DNA of 64,000 nucleotides from TMP-7 sp038212445 (GCA_038212445.1 JBBQUM010000005.1:186001-250000), one strand, 5' to 3'; shown: positions 8,898 to 17,114, counted from the first letter of the stretch. Numbers and translations are program-made. Notes: generated by a model from the sequence alone, not told the origin.

Positions 8898-9485
8898 CTA
8901 GCAGGCCGGATTATTGCTGGCAGTGCTAATTACGGGGTTGGTGGGGGCGGGGACAGTGGGCTCGATTGGGATTTGCGAATCGGAGCCAATTGGAGCGGGC
9001 CGGGTTTGGGCGAAGGACCGGATGGCCTGGGCGCGGAGCAGTTCATCCTGTTCCTCCTGGCGCAATTTCTGCAATTTTGCGAGGTCGGAGCAGGCGCGGC
9101 GCCAAGTGCGTTCGATGGTGTTGAGGTAGCGGGTGATGGTGAGGAAGGCGCGGCGGGCTTCGGGGTCAGTGACGCATTCGAGGTCGCCGAATTTGTTGAG
9201 GACGGCTGCTTCGGTTCTGCGAGCGCGCTGGAGGCGCCACCAATTCTGGGCGATTTCTTCGACGAGCATGGCTTCGTGTTCAGTGGAGGGGGCATGGTCG
9301 TGAACAAGTTGGTGGTGGAGTTGGTCGTACTCGGCGGGGTTTTCGCCTTTGGTGACGACCTGCTTACCGGCGAGGCCGTGACGGGTGGCGTTGAACTTAC
9401 AATTCTCGATACCAGCGGCGGTGGTGGGTCCGGTGGACGAAAGCGCGTTCGACCGGTTGGCGTTGATTTGACTGATGGTTGCCAT
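8898..9485 (-). CDS. Hypothetical protein of the repetitive SQINANR-type family
   Basis: A protein of 195 residues beginning MATISQINANRSNALSSTGP. I recognise this opening, followed by NATRHGLAGKQVV and a KGENPAEY motif, from a family of uncharacterised acidobacterial proteins that usually occurs in several copies per genome. The middle is helical and Arg/Glu-rich (AQNWWRLQRARRTEAAVLNKF, one residue too long to be a clean motif, so only the pattern is meant); the tail is Pro/Thr-rich and of low complexity. ATG at 9485 is preferred over upstream starts because the family begins here and a purine-rich GAGAGAG precedes it. The function is unknown. A short relic of the same family lies at 13681-13710. 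Confidence 0.7.
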   Translation of the reverse strand: MATISQINANRSNALSSTGPTTAAGIENCKFNATRHGLAGKQVVTKGENPAEYDQLHHQLVHDHAPSTEHEAMLVEEIAQNWWRLQRARRTEAAVLNKFGDLECVTDPEARRAFLTITRYLNTIERTWRRACSDLAKLQKLRQEEQDELLRAQAIRSFAQTRPAPIGSDSQIPIEPTVPAPTNPVISTASNNPAC

Positions 9486-9670
9486 AACTCTCTCTCTAGC
9501 TTCATTGGAGCAGGTGATGTCAAGGATTTCGGGTGGTTTGGGGCGCATGTTGTTGGAATGATTATGTCGATTGTTTATGACTGGCAAGTTTAGGGAGCTA
9601 CAACGCTTGCGGAGAGTCCAGAGGACGTTCTTATCATTTTTCAATATTATTATTACTGAAAAACAATAAC

Positions 9671-9699
9671 TTGCTTACCGTTTTACGATATGCAATACT
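9671..9699 (+). promoter_or_regulatory. Candidate sigma-70-type promoter for the DUF2975/XRE pair
   Basis: TTGCTT (9671-9676) and AATACT (9694-9699) are separated by 17 bases, inside an AT-rich stretch (9637-9700) that stands out from the GC-rich surroundings. Upstream, TTTTTCA (9637-9643) and TGAAAAA (9657-9663) form an inverted repeat that could be a regulator site or a weak terminator. AAGGAG precedes the start codon at 9729. Predicted by eye only. Confidence 0.4.
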
Positions 9700-9728
9700 C
9701 ATATACCTGATAAGAAGGAGATTGCCAC

Positions 9729-10253
9729 ATGTCCAGCTGGTATCCAGACACCTTAGCCCTCTTCAGTCGAGTGATCCGGGTAGTGATGAAGCTGAATCTG
9801 TTGGCGGGCGCTCTGATTCTGGCGCTGCTGACTGCCAGCCTTGTCGCCGAAACGCCGGTTATGAGAGCGCTGGGCATACGGCCGGCGCAATTGAATTCCG
9901 AGGTATTTTTCGGCATGCGCCTGATCATGATCATCGGAATTCTCACGGTCCCCGTGGTGCACTTGGTATCCAAATGGCTGCTGATGATTGTAGCCACCGT
10001 CAGCACGGGGAATCCCTTCATCGTTGTGAACGCGGCGCGACTCCGGGCGATCGCGTGGGCGTTGCTGGCGCTCGATCTGCTGCACGTCGCTGTGGGCGCG
10101 GTTGGCTCGATGTTGAACTCCGCCGCAGTGCCGATCCATCTCAGTTGGGGGTTCTCAGTGACGCGATACTTCGCCGTGCTGCTGCTCTTCGTGCTGGCGC
10201 GCGTGTTTGAGGAGGGCGCACGCATGCGGGAAGACCTCGAAGGGACGGTGTGA
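9729..10253 (+). CDS. DUF2975 (YoaS-like) membrane protein
   Basis: An integral membrane protein of 174 residues with four predicted helices: about residues 18-38, 58-80, 100-125 and 137-160. The layout and the LFSRVIRVVMKLNLLAGAL opening match DUF2975. The start has a good Shine-Dalgarno (AAGGAG, 8 bases upstream). In many bacteria DUF2975 proteins are encoded directly before a small XRE regulator of the YozG type. The same arrangement is present here, with a 3-base gap. The usual interpretation is a membrane-linked regulatory pair, though what it senses is not known. Confidence 0.82.
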   Translation: MSSWYPDTLALFSRVIRVVMKLNLLAGALILALLTASLVAETPVMRALGIRPAQLNSEVFFGMRLIMIIGILTVPVVHLVSKWLLMIVATVSTGNPFIVVNAARLRAIAWALLALDLLHVAVGAVGSMLNSAAVPIHLSWGFSVTRYFAVLLLFVLARVFEEGARMREDLEGTV

Positions 10254-10256
10254 CCG

Positions 10257-10523
10257 GTGCCGATCGTCGTCAAACTGGACGATATGCTTCACGAGCGTCG
10301 GATGACGCTGACGGAGTTGTCGGAGAGGATCGGGATTACGCTCGCCAACCTGTCGGTTTTGAAGACAGGGAAGGCGCGCGCGGTCCGCTTTTCGACACTC
10401 GACGCCATTTGCGCGGCGCTACAGTGCCAGCCGGGTCAACTGCTCGAGTTTGTACTGGCATCGCCAGCCGGCGCCGACCCAACTGTGGCCGCGCTTGACC
10501 GCGAGACGGAATCCGCGTTGTAG
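10257..10523 (+). CDS. XRE/Cro-type HTH regulator (YozG-like), partner of DUF2975
   Basis: A DNA-binding protein of 88 residues starting with GTG. The helix-turn-helix spans about residues 18-55 (MTLTELSERIGITLANLSVLKTG), with the conserved RFSTLDAICAALQCQPGQLLEF tail typical of the HTH_26 subfamily. It lies three bases after the DUF2975 stop, so the two are co-transcribed. Such small regulators often repress their own operon. A plausible operator is the inverted repeat at 9637-9663, but this is inferred from position only. Confidence 0.85.
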   Translation: MPIVVKLDDMLHERRMTLTELSERIGITLANLSVLKTGKARAVRFSTLDAICAALQCQPGQLLEFVLASPAGADPTVAALDRETESAL

Positions 10524-10671
10524 GCGATGAGAACAAGGGGAGTCGCGTTGCAGCGGTCGTACCGGCAGTGAGATTTCGCCAAGGACCAAGGCGAGAATGG
10601 CAGGCATCTGCTATCCGGTGGCTTCTGATGTTTGCTGTGAGCACACATTGAACCAGGGGAAGGACTGTCTA

Positions 10672-11073
10672 ATGAAAAACAACGTCACTTTAACCGTCGC
10701 GTCTCTGTTGTCGATCTTGCTTTTTACGTTCCACCTATCGGACGACGTGGTTCGCGGGTTCGAGCCGGGGGGCTTTAAGCACATCAGCGGCATGCTTACG
10801 GTGGCGGTCTGGCTGTACGGGGCGCTGGTGCTCACCGGACGGCGATCGGGGTACATCATCACGCTTCTCGGGTCGCTGCTGGGAGCGCTGATGCCCCTGG
10901 CCCACATGAGGGGGGCGGGGCTCGTGGGCGGGAGGATCGCCAACTCCGGCGGAGTTTTTTTTTGGGTGTGGACGCTGCTGGCGCTGGGCGTGACGGCGAC
11001 ATTCTCGGTTGTCCTCTCGGCGCGCGGACTCTGGGGCATGCGATGGCGCCGATCGCTTCCGCTTACCAGATAG
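10672..11073 (+). CDS. Small four-helix membrane protein
   Basis: A hydrophobic protein of 133 residues with four likely membrane helices (residues 5-25, 40-58, 64-84 and 97-118). ATG at 10672 is used because a GGGGAAGGA ribosome site lies just upstream; longer forms would start inside non-coding-like sequence. The segment HLSDDVVRGFEPGG and the overall size recall uncharacterised transporter-associated or DoxX-like small membrane proteins, but I do not recognise a named family. It lies between the XRE regulator and the alpha/beta hydrolase, all on the plus strand, and may be part of the same transcript. Confidence 0.65.
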   Translation: MKNNVTLTVASLLSILLFTFHLSDDVVRGFEPGGFKHISGMLTVAVWLYGALVLTGRRSGYIITLLGSLLGALMPLAHMRGAGLVGGRIANSGGVFFWVWTLLALGVTATFSVVLSARGLWGMRWRRSLPLTR

Positions 11074-11095
11074 ACTTCAAGGCAGGAGAAGCGGA

Positions 11096-12019
11096 ATGGC
11101 TGACCTGGTGACTGGGTTCTATGGCTCGCTGGAGGATCTGCTGGCGACAGGGGTGGGGCCTGCGGGCATCGATATCGCCTACCAGCGCATCGGGCACTCT
11201 GGGCCGGTTGTGCTGCTGGTGATGGGGCTGGGGGCGCAGTCCATTGCATGGCCGGATGCATTTTGTCATGCGCTTGCCGGGCATGGTCTCCAGTTAATCC
11301 GGTTCGACAATCGAGACGCTGGACTCTCGACACACATGACTGATGCTCCGACGCCGGACCTGCCCGCAGCGCTGGCCGGCGAGCTATCATCGGCGTCGTA
11401 CACGCTGTCGGATATGGCTGCCGATTCAGTGGGGTTGCTGGACGCGCTTGGCATTGAGAGGGCGCATGTGGTGGGGGCGTCGATGGGAGGCGCCATTGGG
11501 CAAACGATGGCGATCGAACATGCGGGGCGGGTCCGCTCGCTCACGTCGATGATGTCGACGACAGGGAACATGGCCGTGGGGCAAGCGTCGCCGGAAGTGT
11601 TGCGGGAGTTGTTCGCGGGTCCGCGCGCAGTGACCCGGGATGAGGTGATCGAGCAGTCGCTACGGGCATTTCGCCTGATCGGCTCGCGTGGGTATGCGCG
11701 GGACGAAAGCGAAATTGCCGCGCGGGCAGGGTGGGCTTACGATCGCTCTTACGATCCGGCCGGGCTGGCACGGCAGGCGATTGCGTCAGTGGCATCAGGA
11801 GATCGGACGAAGAAGCTGCAACAACTCCAGATGCCGACGCTGGTGATCCACGGCCTTGAAGACCGGATGTGCAATGTCAGTGGCGCGACGGCTACGTCGG
11901 AGGCGGTTCGCGGGTCGGAACTGGTGCTGGTGGAAGGGATGGGGCATGATTTGCCGCCGGGATTGCGGGTGCAATTGGCGGCGCGGATTGCCAAGTTTGT
12001 ATGGCGGGAAGAGCGTTGA
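11096..12019 (+). CDS. Alpha/beta-hydrolase (methylesterase-like)
   Basis: A cytoplasmic alpha/beta-hydrolase of 307 residues. The oxyanion region LVMGLGAQ, the nucleophile elbow GAS129MGG, the acid in HGLED256RM and the catalytic His in GMGH284D complete the triad. The opening IAYQRIGHSGPVVLLVMGLG and the order of motifs are closest to aclacinomycin methylesterase (RdmC)-type hydrolases. ATG at 11096 is preceded by AGGAGA, which supports this start over a longer form overlapping the upstream gene. The stop TGA (12017-12019) overlaps the TTG that begins the decayed ArsR copy. The substrate is unknown. Confidence 0.87.
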   Translation: MADLVTGFYGSLEDLLATGVGPAGIDIAYQRIGHSGPVVLLVMGLGAQSIAWPDAFCHALAGHGLQLIRFDNRDAGLSTHMTDAPTPDLPAALAGELSSASYTLSDMAADSVGLLDALGIERAHVVGASMGGAIGQTMAIEHAGRVRSLTSMMSTTGNMAVGQASPEVLRELFAGPRAVTRDEVIEQSLRAFRLIGSRGYARDESEIAARAGWAYDRSYDPAGLARQAIASVASGDRTKKLQQLQMPTLVIHGLEDRMCNVSGATATSEAVRGSELVLVEGMGHDLPPGLRVQLAARIAKFVWREER

Positions 12020-12142
12020 GCCGGGCGTTGTGGCAATTCAAGGCGGAGAGTTCGCGGTGTAAGCAATTTGGTGATCGGCAGGGAGTCCAACCACCTTTCT
12101 ATTCGTTGCGAGATCTGGTGCTTATTGGGGTGCTCGAGATTA
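12016..12142 (+). pseudogene. Decayed ArsR regulator copy with internal deletion
   Basis: The first 34 bases match the start of the intact arsR at 13775 with about three differences (shared core TTGTGGCAATTCAAGGCGGA). The block from 12099 to about 12142 matches arsR near 13989-14031 (TTCTATTCG, then GGTGCTCGAGATT). About 130 bases of the middle, including the DNA-binding helix, are missing, and small indels break the frame around 12066-12095. A reading frame beginning TTG at 12016 runs to TAA at 12180 but encodes no winged helix. It overlaps the hydrolase stop. It is a relic of a paralog or of a local duplication. Confidence 0.8.
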
Positions 12143-12176
12143 CTTTTGCTCGCTCTCCCAGAGACGTAACCCTGGA

Positions 12177-13634
12177 TTAACGGCGGGCGTGAGGGCGGAC
12201 GATTTGTTCGAGTCGACCCACCAGGTTCCTGATCGAGGTCTCCTGATTCGACATCTCCTCGCTTGCGGACGCGCTCTTTTCGGCACCGGCGGCAATCTTC
12301 TGTGTGACCTGGCCCATCTCAAGGATGGCCTGCGAAACCTGCCCGAGGCCTCTTGCCTGCTCCTCGCTCCCGGTGTGGACTGCATCCACCAGTGTCTTGA
12401 TGATTGAAGCCTGGGCCGTGATGCCGCTGACAGCGTCGGCTACCTGCTGCAACCTTGCGCGGCCCATCTTTGCGGCCGAGACAGATGAGTCAACGAGAAC
12501 GGCAGTCTCACTGGCGGCTACGGCACAACGTTGTGCAAGACTTCGCACTTCATCGGCGACCACAGCGAATCCGAGGCCGGCCTCGCCGGCTCTTGCGGCT
12601 TCGACAGCGGCATTGAGCGCCAGAATGTTGGTTTGGAAGGAAATCTCGTCGATCACCTTGATGATGCGCAGAACACTGGCACTGGAGGTACCGATGTCGT
12701 GCATGCACTGAACCATCTCGTGGAGCTTTACGTTTGCATTTGTGACCAGGTCAGTGGTGTCGGTCATGCACTCCGCCACATGCCGGCTGGTTTTGGCGTT
12801 CTCGCGTGCGATAGAAGTGATTCCGGTGACGGCAGCCGAGGTCTCGCGCAGCGAAGCCGCCTGTTCAGTGGATCCTTCGGCCAGCACCTGGCTGGTTGTC
12901 GAGATCAGGTCAGCGGTTCTGGCGGTCTCATGCGCGCCGCCAGCCAATTCGGCTACGACATATTGAATGGGCCGAGCGATGGAGCGCGCCATAAGCCAGG
13001 CACACAATAGCGACAGTGACGTGACGAACGAACCACCCCCAACCAGCACGAATAGAATTCCCCGCAGATCGGCCTTCACATCGTCCACGTAGACGCCCGA
13101 GCCCACGATCCAGCCCCACGGCTTATATAGTTTCATGAACGATATTTTTGAAACGGGCATTGTAGAGCCTGGGCGGGCCCACATATACTCGACAAACCCT
13201 TCCCCTTTTTCCCGGCAAACCTCCACTCCCTGGACGAACAGCCGTACGCCGTTGGGATCCTTATAGTTGGTAAGGTCGCCGCCGTCGAGGGAGGCATTGG
13301 TGGGGTGCATCACCATTCGCGGGTACATATCATTCACCCAGAAATAGTTGTCCTGCGCGTACCGGAGAGATTTGAGTGCGTGCTTCGCCGATTCCTTAGC
13401 CTGCGTGGTAGTCATGCGTCCCGCGGCGGCTTGCGCTCCGTAAAAGTCGACGATTCCCCAAGCCGTCTGGACCAGGTGGGTGGTCTCCTGACGTCGTGCA
13501 CCCTCGATCCGGTTGGTGATCCTAGGCTGCAGCCACCCTAGCATCAGGCTAAAGCACAGCAGTGGAATGAAGATGACGGTAACGATTCGGGTAGACAGGC
13601 TCAGTCGGCTCAGCATAAGCGCTCGTACGTCCAT
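12177..13634 (-). CDS. Methyl-accepting chemotaxis protein with single Cache domain
   Basis: A chemoreceptor of 485 residues. A membrane helix (about 15-35) is followed by a periplasmic single Cache (sCache_2) domain at 40-185, containing AQDNYFWVND and GWIVGSGVYVDDV, then a second membrane helix (about 190-212) and a cytoplasmic coiled-coil signalling domain. The conserved hairpin tip includes EISFQTNILALNAAVEAARA and GFAVVADEVRSLAQR. This domain order is typical of receptors for small organic acids or related ligands. No che or flagellar genes lie nearby, so it is an orphan receptor in this window. ATG at 13616 is an alternative start. It separates the arsR relic from the intact arsR. Confidence 0.92.
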   Translation of the reverse strand: MDVRALMLSRLSLSTRIVTVIFIPLLCFSLMLGWLQPRITNRIEGARRQETTHLVQTAWGIVDFYGAQAAAGRMTTTQAKESAKHALKSLRYAQDNYFWVNDMYPRMVMHPTNASLDGGDLTNYKDPNGVRLFVQGVEVCREKGEGFVEYMWARPGSTMPVSKISFMKLYKPWGWIVGSGVYVDDVKADLRGILFVLVGGGSFVTSLSLLCAWLMARSIARPIQYVVAELAGGAHETARTADLISTTSQVLAEGSTEQAASLRETSAAVTGITSIARENAKTSRHVAECMTDTTDLVTNANVKLHEMVQCMHDIGTSSASVLRIIKVIDEISFQTNILALNAAVEAARAGEAGLGFAVVADEVRSLAQRCAVAASETAVLVDSSVSAAKMGRARLQQVADAVSGITAQASIIKTLVDAVHTGSEEQARGLGQVSQAILEMGQVTQKIAAGAEKSASASEEMSNQETSIRNLVGRLEQIVRPHARR

Positions 13635-13680
13635 ATCGGTTGGAAGGGGGGAAGTAGTAGTGGTCAGTTGTCAGTTAGCT

Positions 13681-13710
13681 GCACTCGGCGGGATCTTCGC
13701 CCTTGGTTAC
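13681..13710 (-). pseudogene. Short relic of the SQINANR-type hypothetical family
   Basis: Read on the minus strand this segment encodes VTKGEDPAEC, which matches VTKGENPAEY of the gene at 8898-9485. About 23 of 27 bases agree over the shared nine codons. No reading frame of the family extends on either side. It is directly preceded (13663-13676) by a doubled GTCAGTT. It lies just upstream of the arsR operator. It could be chance, but the match is in codon phase and in a family known to be multi-copy. Confidence 0.4.
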
Positions 13711-13744
13711 TATCGAGGAAGCAAACTTAGAACCGACACTACGC

Positions 13745-13764
13745 ATATTCTAAAGTTCGAATAT
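13745..13764 (+). promoter_or_regulatory. Candidate ArsR operator
   Basis: The inverted repeat ATATTC (13745-13750) / GAATAT (13759-13764) with an 8-base centre lies 10 bases before the arsR start codon. Its AT-rich dyad, containing TTC/GAA half-sites, resembles operators of ArsR-family repressors. The position suggests autoregulation of arsR-sulP. Seen by eye only. Confidence 0.45.
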
Positions 13765-13774
13765 ACTGGTAGAC

Positions 13775-14116
13775 ATGAGCCAGGCATTGTGGCAATTCAA
13801 GGCGGAGATTTTTCAGGCGTTGGGACATCCTACGCGTATTGCGATTGTCGAGGCGCTGGGAAAAGGGGAGCAGTCGGCCGGGCATTTGATCGAGAAACTC
13901 GGTTTGGAGCAGGCGAACGCGTCCCAGCATTTGAGTGTCCTGCGGGCTAAGCAGCTGGTGATCAGCCGCAAGGAAGGCAATCAGGTCTTCTATTCGCTGC
14001 GGGATCCGGTGCTGATTGAGGTGCTCGAGATTCTGAAGCGCTATTTTTACTCACATGTTTCGCAGACCATGTCGATGCTGAAGGAGATCAGGGCTGAGCA
14101 GGTGGCGAAGAAATGA
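13775..14116 (+). CDS. ArsR-family winged-helix regulator
   Basis: A 113-residue ArsR-type repressor. The winged helix covers residues 10-80: GHPTRIAIVEAL, then the recognition helix QANASQHLSVLRAKQLV, then the wing SRKEGNQVFYSLRD. The protein contains no cysteine and lacks the ELCVCDL metal site, so it is not a classical arsenic or cadmium sensor. The coupled SulP gene (ATGA overlap at 14113-14116) suggests it controls anion uptake in response to an unknown signal. Pairs of ArsR and SulP genes occur in other bacteria. A partial, decayed copy lies at 12016-12142. Confidence 0.9.
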   Translation: MSQALWQFKAEIFQALGHPTRIAIVEALGKGEQSAGHLIEKLGLEQANASQHLSVLRAKQLVISRKEGNQVFYSLRDPVLIEVLEILKRYFYSHVSQTMSMLKEIRAEQVAKK

Positions 14117-15840
14117 TCGCGTCCTTGCAGAAAGTGGACTGGAGCCGTTGGCAGCCGAAGCTGGTGGGCAGTCTGAAGAAGTACAGCCGGGCCTTCTTCC
14201 TCGCGGATTTGATTGCGGGTGTGACGGTGGGGCTGGTGGCGCTGCCGCTGGCGATGGCGTTTGCGATTGCGTCGGGCGTGTCGCCGCAGGCGGGAATTTA
14301 CACGGCGATCCTCGGTGGATTTCTGGTGTCGGCGCTGGGCGGGTCGAAGATTCAGATTGGCGGTCCGACGGGCGCGTTTGTAGTGATCGTGGCGGGGATC
14401 ATCGCCAAGCACGGACTCTCAGGCCTGCTGATGGTGACGATGATGGCAGGCGTGATCCTGATCCTGTTGGGAGCGACCGGGCTGGGCACGGCGGTGCGGT
14501 TCATACCGCGGCCCATCATCATCGGCTTTACCAACGGGATTGCGCTGTTGATTGCCACGACTCAGATCAAGGATTTTCTCGGCTTGCGGATGACGGTATA
14601 TCCAAGCGAGTTCATGGCTCGCATGGAGGCAATCGGCACCCATCTGAATAGCTTCACCTGGCTCGCTGTAGTGTTGGGAGTTAGCTCGCTGGCCATCATT
14701 TTGCTATTGCCCAAATGGTTGCCGAGAGTCCCCGGGACGATAGTTGCGCTTTTGGCGGGTGCGGCAGCGGTGGCGATTTTCCAATTGCCGGTTGAGACCA
14801 TTGGTTCGAAGTTCGGCGGGATTCCGCAAGGGTTTCCGAAGTTCGACTTTCCGGAGTTTCGGCCCGACCTGATCATTCCACTGCTGCCTTCGGCGGTAAC
14901 GGTGGCGATTCTGGCGGCCATTGAGAGTCTGTTGTCAGCGGTGGTGGCCGACTCGATGTCGGGCGGACGTCACAACTCGAATGTCGAACTAATGGCGCAG
15001 GGCGTGGCCAACCTGTTTACGCCGTTGGTGGGGGGAATTCCGGTAACCGGTGCGATTGCGCGGACGGCGACGAATTTCCGCGCTGGGGCAAAGACTCCGG
15101 TAGCCGGAATCATCCATGCCTTGACGCTGCTGGGAGTGGTGTTAGTAGTGGCGCCGCTAGCCCGCTTTATCCCGCTTGCGACGCTGTCGGCGGTGCTGTT
15201 CGTGGTGGCGTACAACATGGGCGAGTGGCGGGAGATTGGCAGCCTGCTGCGGTTGGGTGCGGCGGACAAGTCTGTCTGGCTGATCACGTTCACGCTGACT
15301 GTGCTGGCTGATCTGACGGTGGCCGTCGAGGTAGGGATGGGGCTGGCGTCGCTGCTCTACATCTACCGGATTTCGCAGACGACGACGGTGGCGGCGGTGA
15401 CCAAGGAGTACATCGAAGACGGGCGTCCGCACATTTTGCAGGGCAAGGACGTACCGCCTTACGTGACGATTCTGCGGATCCACGGTCCGTTTCTGTTTGG
15501 CACTACCGAACTGCTGGCGGAGGAGACCGCGAGCCTGGTGAAGTTCGCCTCGATCGTGGTTTTGCGGCTGCGAAACATGACGGCAATTGATTCCACTGGA
15601 CTACATGCGCTGGAGACGTTCAGCGACCGGTTGAAGAGGTCGGGCCGGACGCTGCTGCTGTGCGGAGCTCGGCGTCAACCGGCGGAATTCTTGTCTCAAG
15701 CGGAGTTTGTCGAGCATATCGGCAAGGAGAACATCCATCCGCATGTGCAGTCGGCGCTGACGCATGCCCGGGAAATCTATGAGGATTTTGCGGGAGTGGG
15801 CAGCGAAGTGGCGCGGGATCTGTTGAAGGCCAGGCTTTAG
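14113..15840 (+). CDS. SulP-family anion transporter with STAS domain
   Basis: An inner-membrane transporter of 575 residues. The SulP core with about 12-14 helices covers residues 20-430 (LIAGVTVGLVALPLAMAFAIASG, GSKIQIGGPTGAFVVIV, SLLSAVVADSMSGGRHNSN). A cytoplasmic STAS domain covers about 445-560, with the LRLRNMTAIDSTGLHALE motif. Family members carry sulfate, bicarbonate, C4-dicarboxylates or chloride. The substrate here is not decidable, although the ArsR partner points to regulated uptake. The start overlaps the arsR stop by 4 bases (ATGA), indicating translational coupling. Confidence 0.93.
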   Translation: MIASLQKVDWSRWQPKLVGSLKKYSRAFFLADLIAGVTVGLVALPLAMAFAIASGVSPQAGIYTAILGGFLVSALGGSKIQIGGPTGAFVVIVAGIIAKHGLSGLLMVTMMAGVILILLGATGLGTAVRFIPRPIIIGFTNGIALLIATTQIKDFLGLRMTVYPSEFMARMEAIGTHLNSFTWLAVVLGVSSLAIILLLPKWLPRVPGTIVALLAGAAAVAIFQLPVETIGSKFGGIPQGFPKFDFPEFRPDLIIPLLPSAVTVAILAAIESLLSAVVADSMSGGRHNSNVELMAQGVANLFTPLVGGIPVTGAIARTATNFRAGAKTPVAGIIHALTLLGVVLVVAPLARFIPLATLSAVLFVVAYNMGEWREIGSLLRLGAADKSVWLITFTLTVLADLTVAVEVGMGLASLLYIYRISQTTTVAAVTKEYIEDGRPHILQGKDVPPYVTILRIHGPFLFGTTELLAEETASLVKFASIVVLRLRNMTAIDSTGLHALETFSDRLKRSGRTLLLCGARRQPAEFLSQAEFVEHIGKENIHPHVQSALTHAREIYEDFAGVGSEVARDLLKARL

Positions 15841-15936
15841 TAGCCGCAGTCCAAATTCCACTATCTACAGGTGTTACCTTTCGCGGGGCGAGTTTCGTCC
15901 TCAATACAGGGGATATTTACGTCCAAAACTACAGGA

Positions 15937-16035
15937 TCAGGCCAGCACCACTCGCGGGTTGTTGAGCGCGGCCGGCGAGATCGTGATATTTTGCAACTGG
16001 GCAGGCGGCCCGAGCGGCGGCTGCAGATCATCCCT
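15937..16035 (-). pseudogene. 3' tail of a lost minus-strand gene (tentative)
   Basis: Within the 231-base gap between sulP and the isomerase gene, a minus-strand frame reads LQPPLGPPAQLQNITISPAA and then LNNPRVVLA before a TGA at 15939-15937. Nearly every third codon position is G or C, as in real genes of this window, yet no matching start or upstream domain is present. I do not recognise the family. The remaining bases of the gap (15841-15930) show nothing identifiable. Confidence 0.35.
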
Positions 16036-16071
16036 GCATTCATAATTTGATTGGATTATTGGAAGGAAGCG

Positions 16072-17085
16072 ATGGAACTCACCAGACGAGATATCGGAAA
16101 GCTAGCACTGGCTTCAGTGCCCTTGGCTAAGGCCTTTGGCGCGCCGAGAATCGACTCCAAATTCGGCGGCGTGCAGGTTGGCGCCATCACGTACAGTTTT
16201 AACCGTATTGCGACCCCGGACCCGGAAGCCATCATCAAGGCTTACGTTGAAATCGGGCTTGGTGAAGCGGAATTGATGTCGAATCATTGCGAGGGGCTGG
16301 CGGGAGCGCCGGCGATGCCGATGTTCGGGCGTCCGGGCGGCGGCGGTCCGCGTCCGGCGGGCGCACCTCCGGCAGGCGGTCCTCCTCCTGGCGGCGGGCG
16401 TCCCCAGATGACTCCGGAACAGATTGCAGAGCGGGACGCGGCGATGGCGAAGATTGCCAGTTGGCGGGCGTCGACGAACGCGGCCACCTGGAAGGGTGTC
16501 GCGAAGAAATTCAACGATGCGGGAATCGAGTTGGCGCTGCTCTGTTACAACATGCAGGACCGGATGACCGACGACGACATCGAGTACGGATTTACAATGG
16601 CTAAGGGACTGGGCGTGAAAGGCATCACCACCAGCACGACGCTCACGATGGCCAAGCGCATTGCGCCGATCGCCGATAGGCACAAGCTGTTGGTGGGCTA
16701 TCACGGTCATGACGCGACGAACGATTCCAATCAGACGGCGACGCTTGAAAGCTACGACACGCTGATGGCGTACGGCAAGTACAACGGAGTCAACCTGGAC
16801 ATCGGCCACTTCACGGCGGCCGGGTACGACGCTGTCGAGTTCATTAAGAAGCATCACGCGAAGATAACCAATCTGCACGTGAAAGATCGCAAGAAAGACC
16901 ATGGTCCGAACGTGGCCGAATGGGGCACCGGCGACACGCCAATCAAGGACGTGATGCAGTTGCTCAAGAAGGAAAAGTACGGATTTCCGGCGAATCTGGA
17001 GTTGGAGTATCCGATCCCAGCCGGTTCGAATATTATTGCCGAGGCAAAGAAGTGCCTGGCATATGTAAAGAGCTGTTTGGTATAA
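16072..17085 (+). CDS. Exported sugar phosphate isomerase/epimerase-like TIM-barrel protein
   Basis: A 337-residue protein of the xylose-isomerase-like TIM-barrel family (AP endonuclease family 2 fold). It begins with a Tat-type signal, TRRDIGKLALASVPLAKAFG, so it is probably exported folded. Candidate metal-site segments are VGYHGHD, NLDIGHF, NLHVKDRKKDH and NLELEYP. Residues about 89-116 are a Gly/Pro-rich insertion (GRPGGGGPRPAG and onward) absent from the usual barrel. ATG at 16072 follows GGAAGGAAG. The next gene, an exported Gfo/Idh/MocA oxidoreductase, is 29 bases away. Such pairs act on sugars or inositol-like compounds in related bacteria; the substrate is unknown. Confidence 0.85.
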   Translation: MELTRRDIGKLALASVPLAKAFGAPRIDSKFGGVQVGAITYSFNRIATPDPEAIIKAYVEIGLGEAELMSNHCEGLAGAPAMPMFGRPGGGGPRPAGAPPAGGPPPGGGRPQMTPEQIAERDAAMAKIASWRASTNAATWKGVAKKFNDAGIELALLCYNMQDRMTDDDIEYGFTMAKGLGVKGITTSTTLTMAKRIAPIADRHKLLVGYHGHDATNDSNQTATLESYDTLMAYGKYNGVNLDIGHFTAAGYDAVEFIKKHHAKITNLHVKDRKKDHGPNVAEWGTGDTPIKDVMQLLKKEKYGFPANLELEYPIPAGSNIIAEAKKCLAYVKSCLV

Positions 17086-17114
17086 CCCCTGTTGGCAAAA
17101 CCAAGGAGAATTGA

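Noticed and set aside
9637..9663. AT-rich inverted repeat as an IS end or attachment site
   Set aside because: No transposase, integrase or matching second copy is present; treated as a likely regulator site or weak terminator.
10524..10671. A small gene between the XRE regulator and the membrane protein
   Set aside because: Frames in both directions are short, lack ribosome sites and show no domain; nothing recognisable in this stretch.
15841..16071. A possible riboswitch or regulatory leader before the exported isomerase gene
   Set aside because: No known aptamer pattern or strong hairpin with T-tract was visible; only a coding-like tail on the minus strand.
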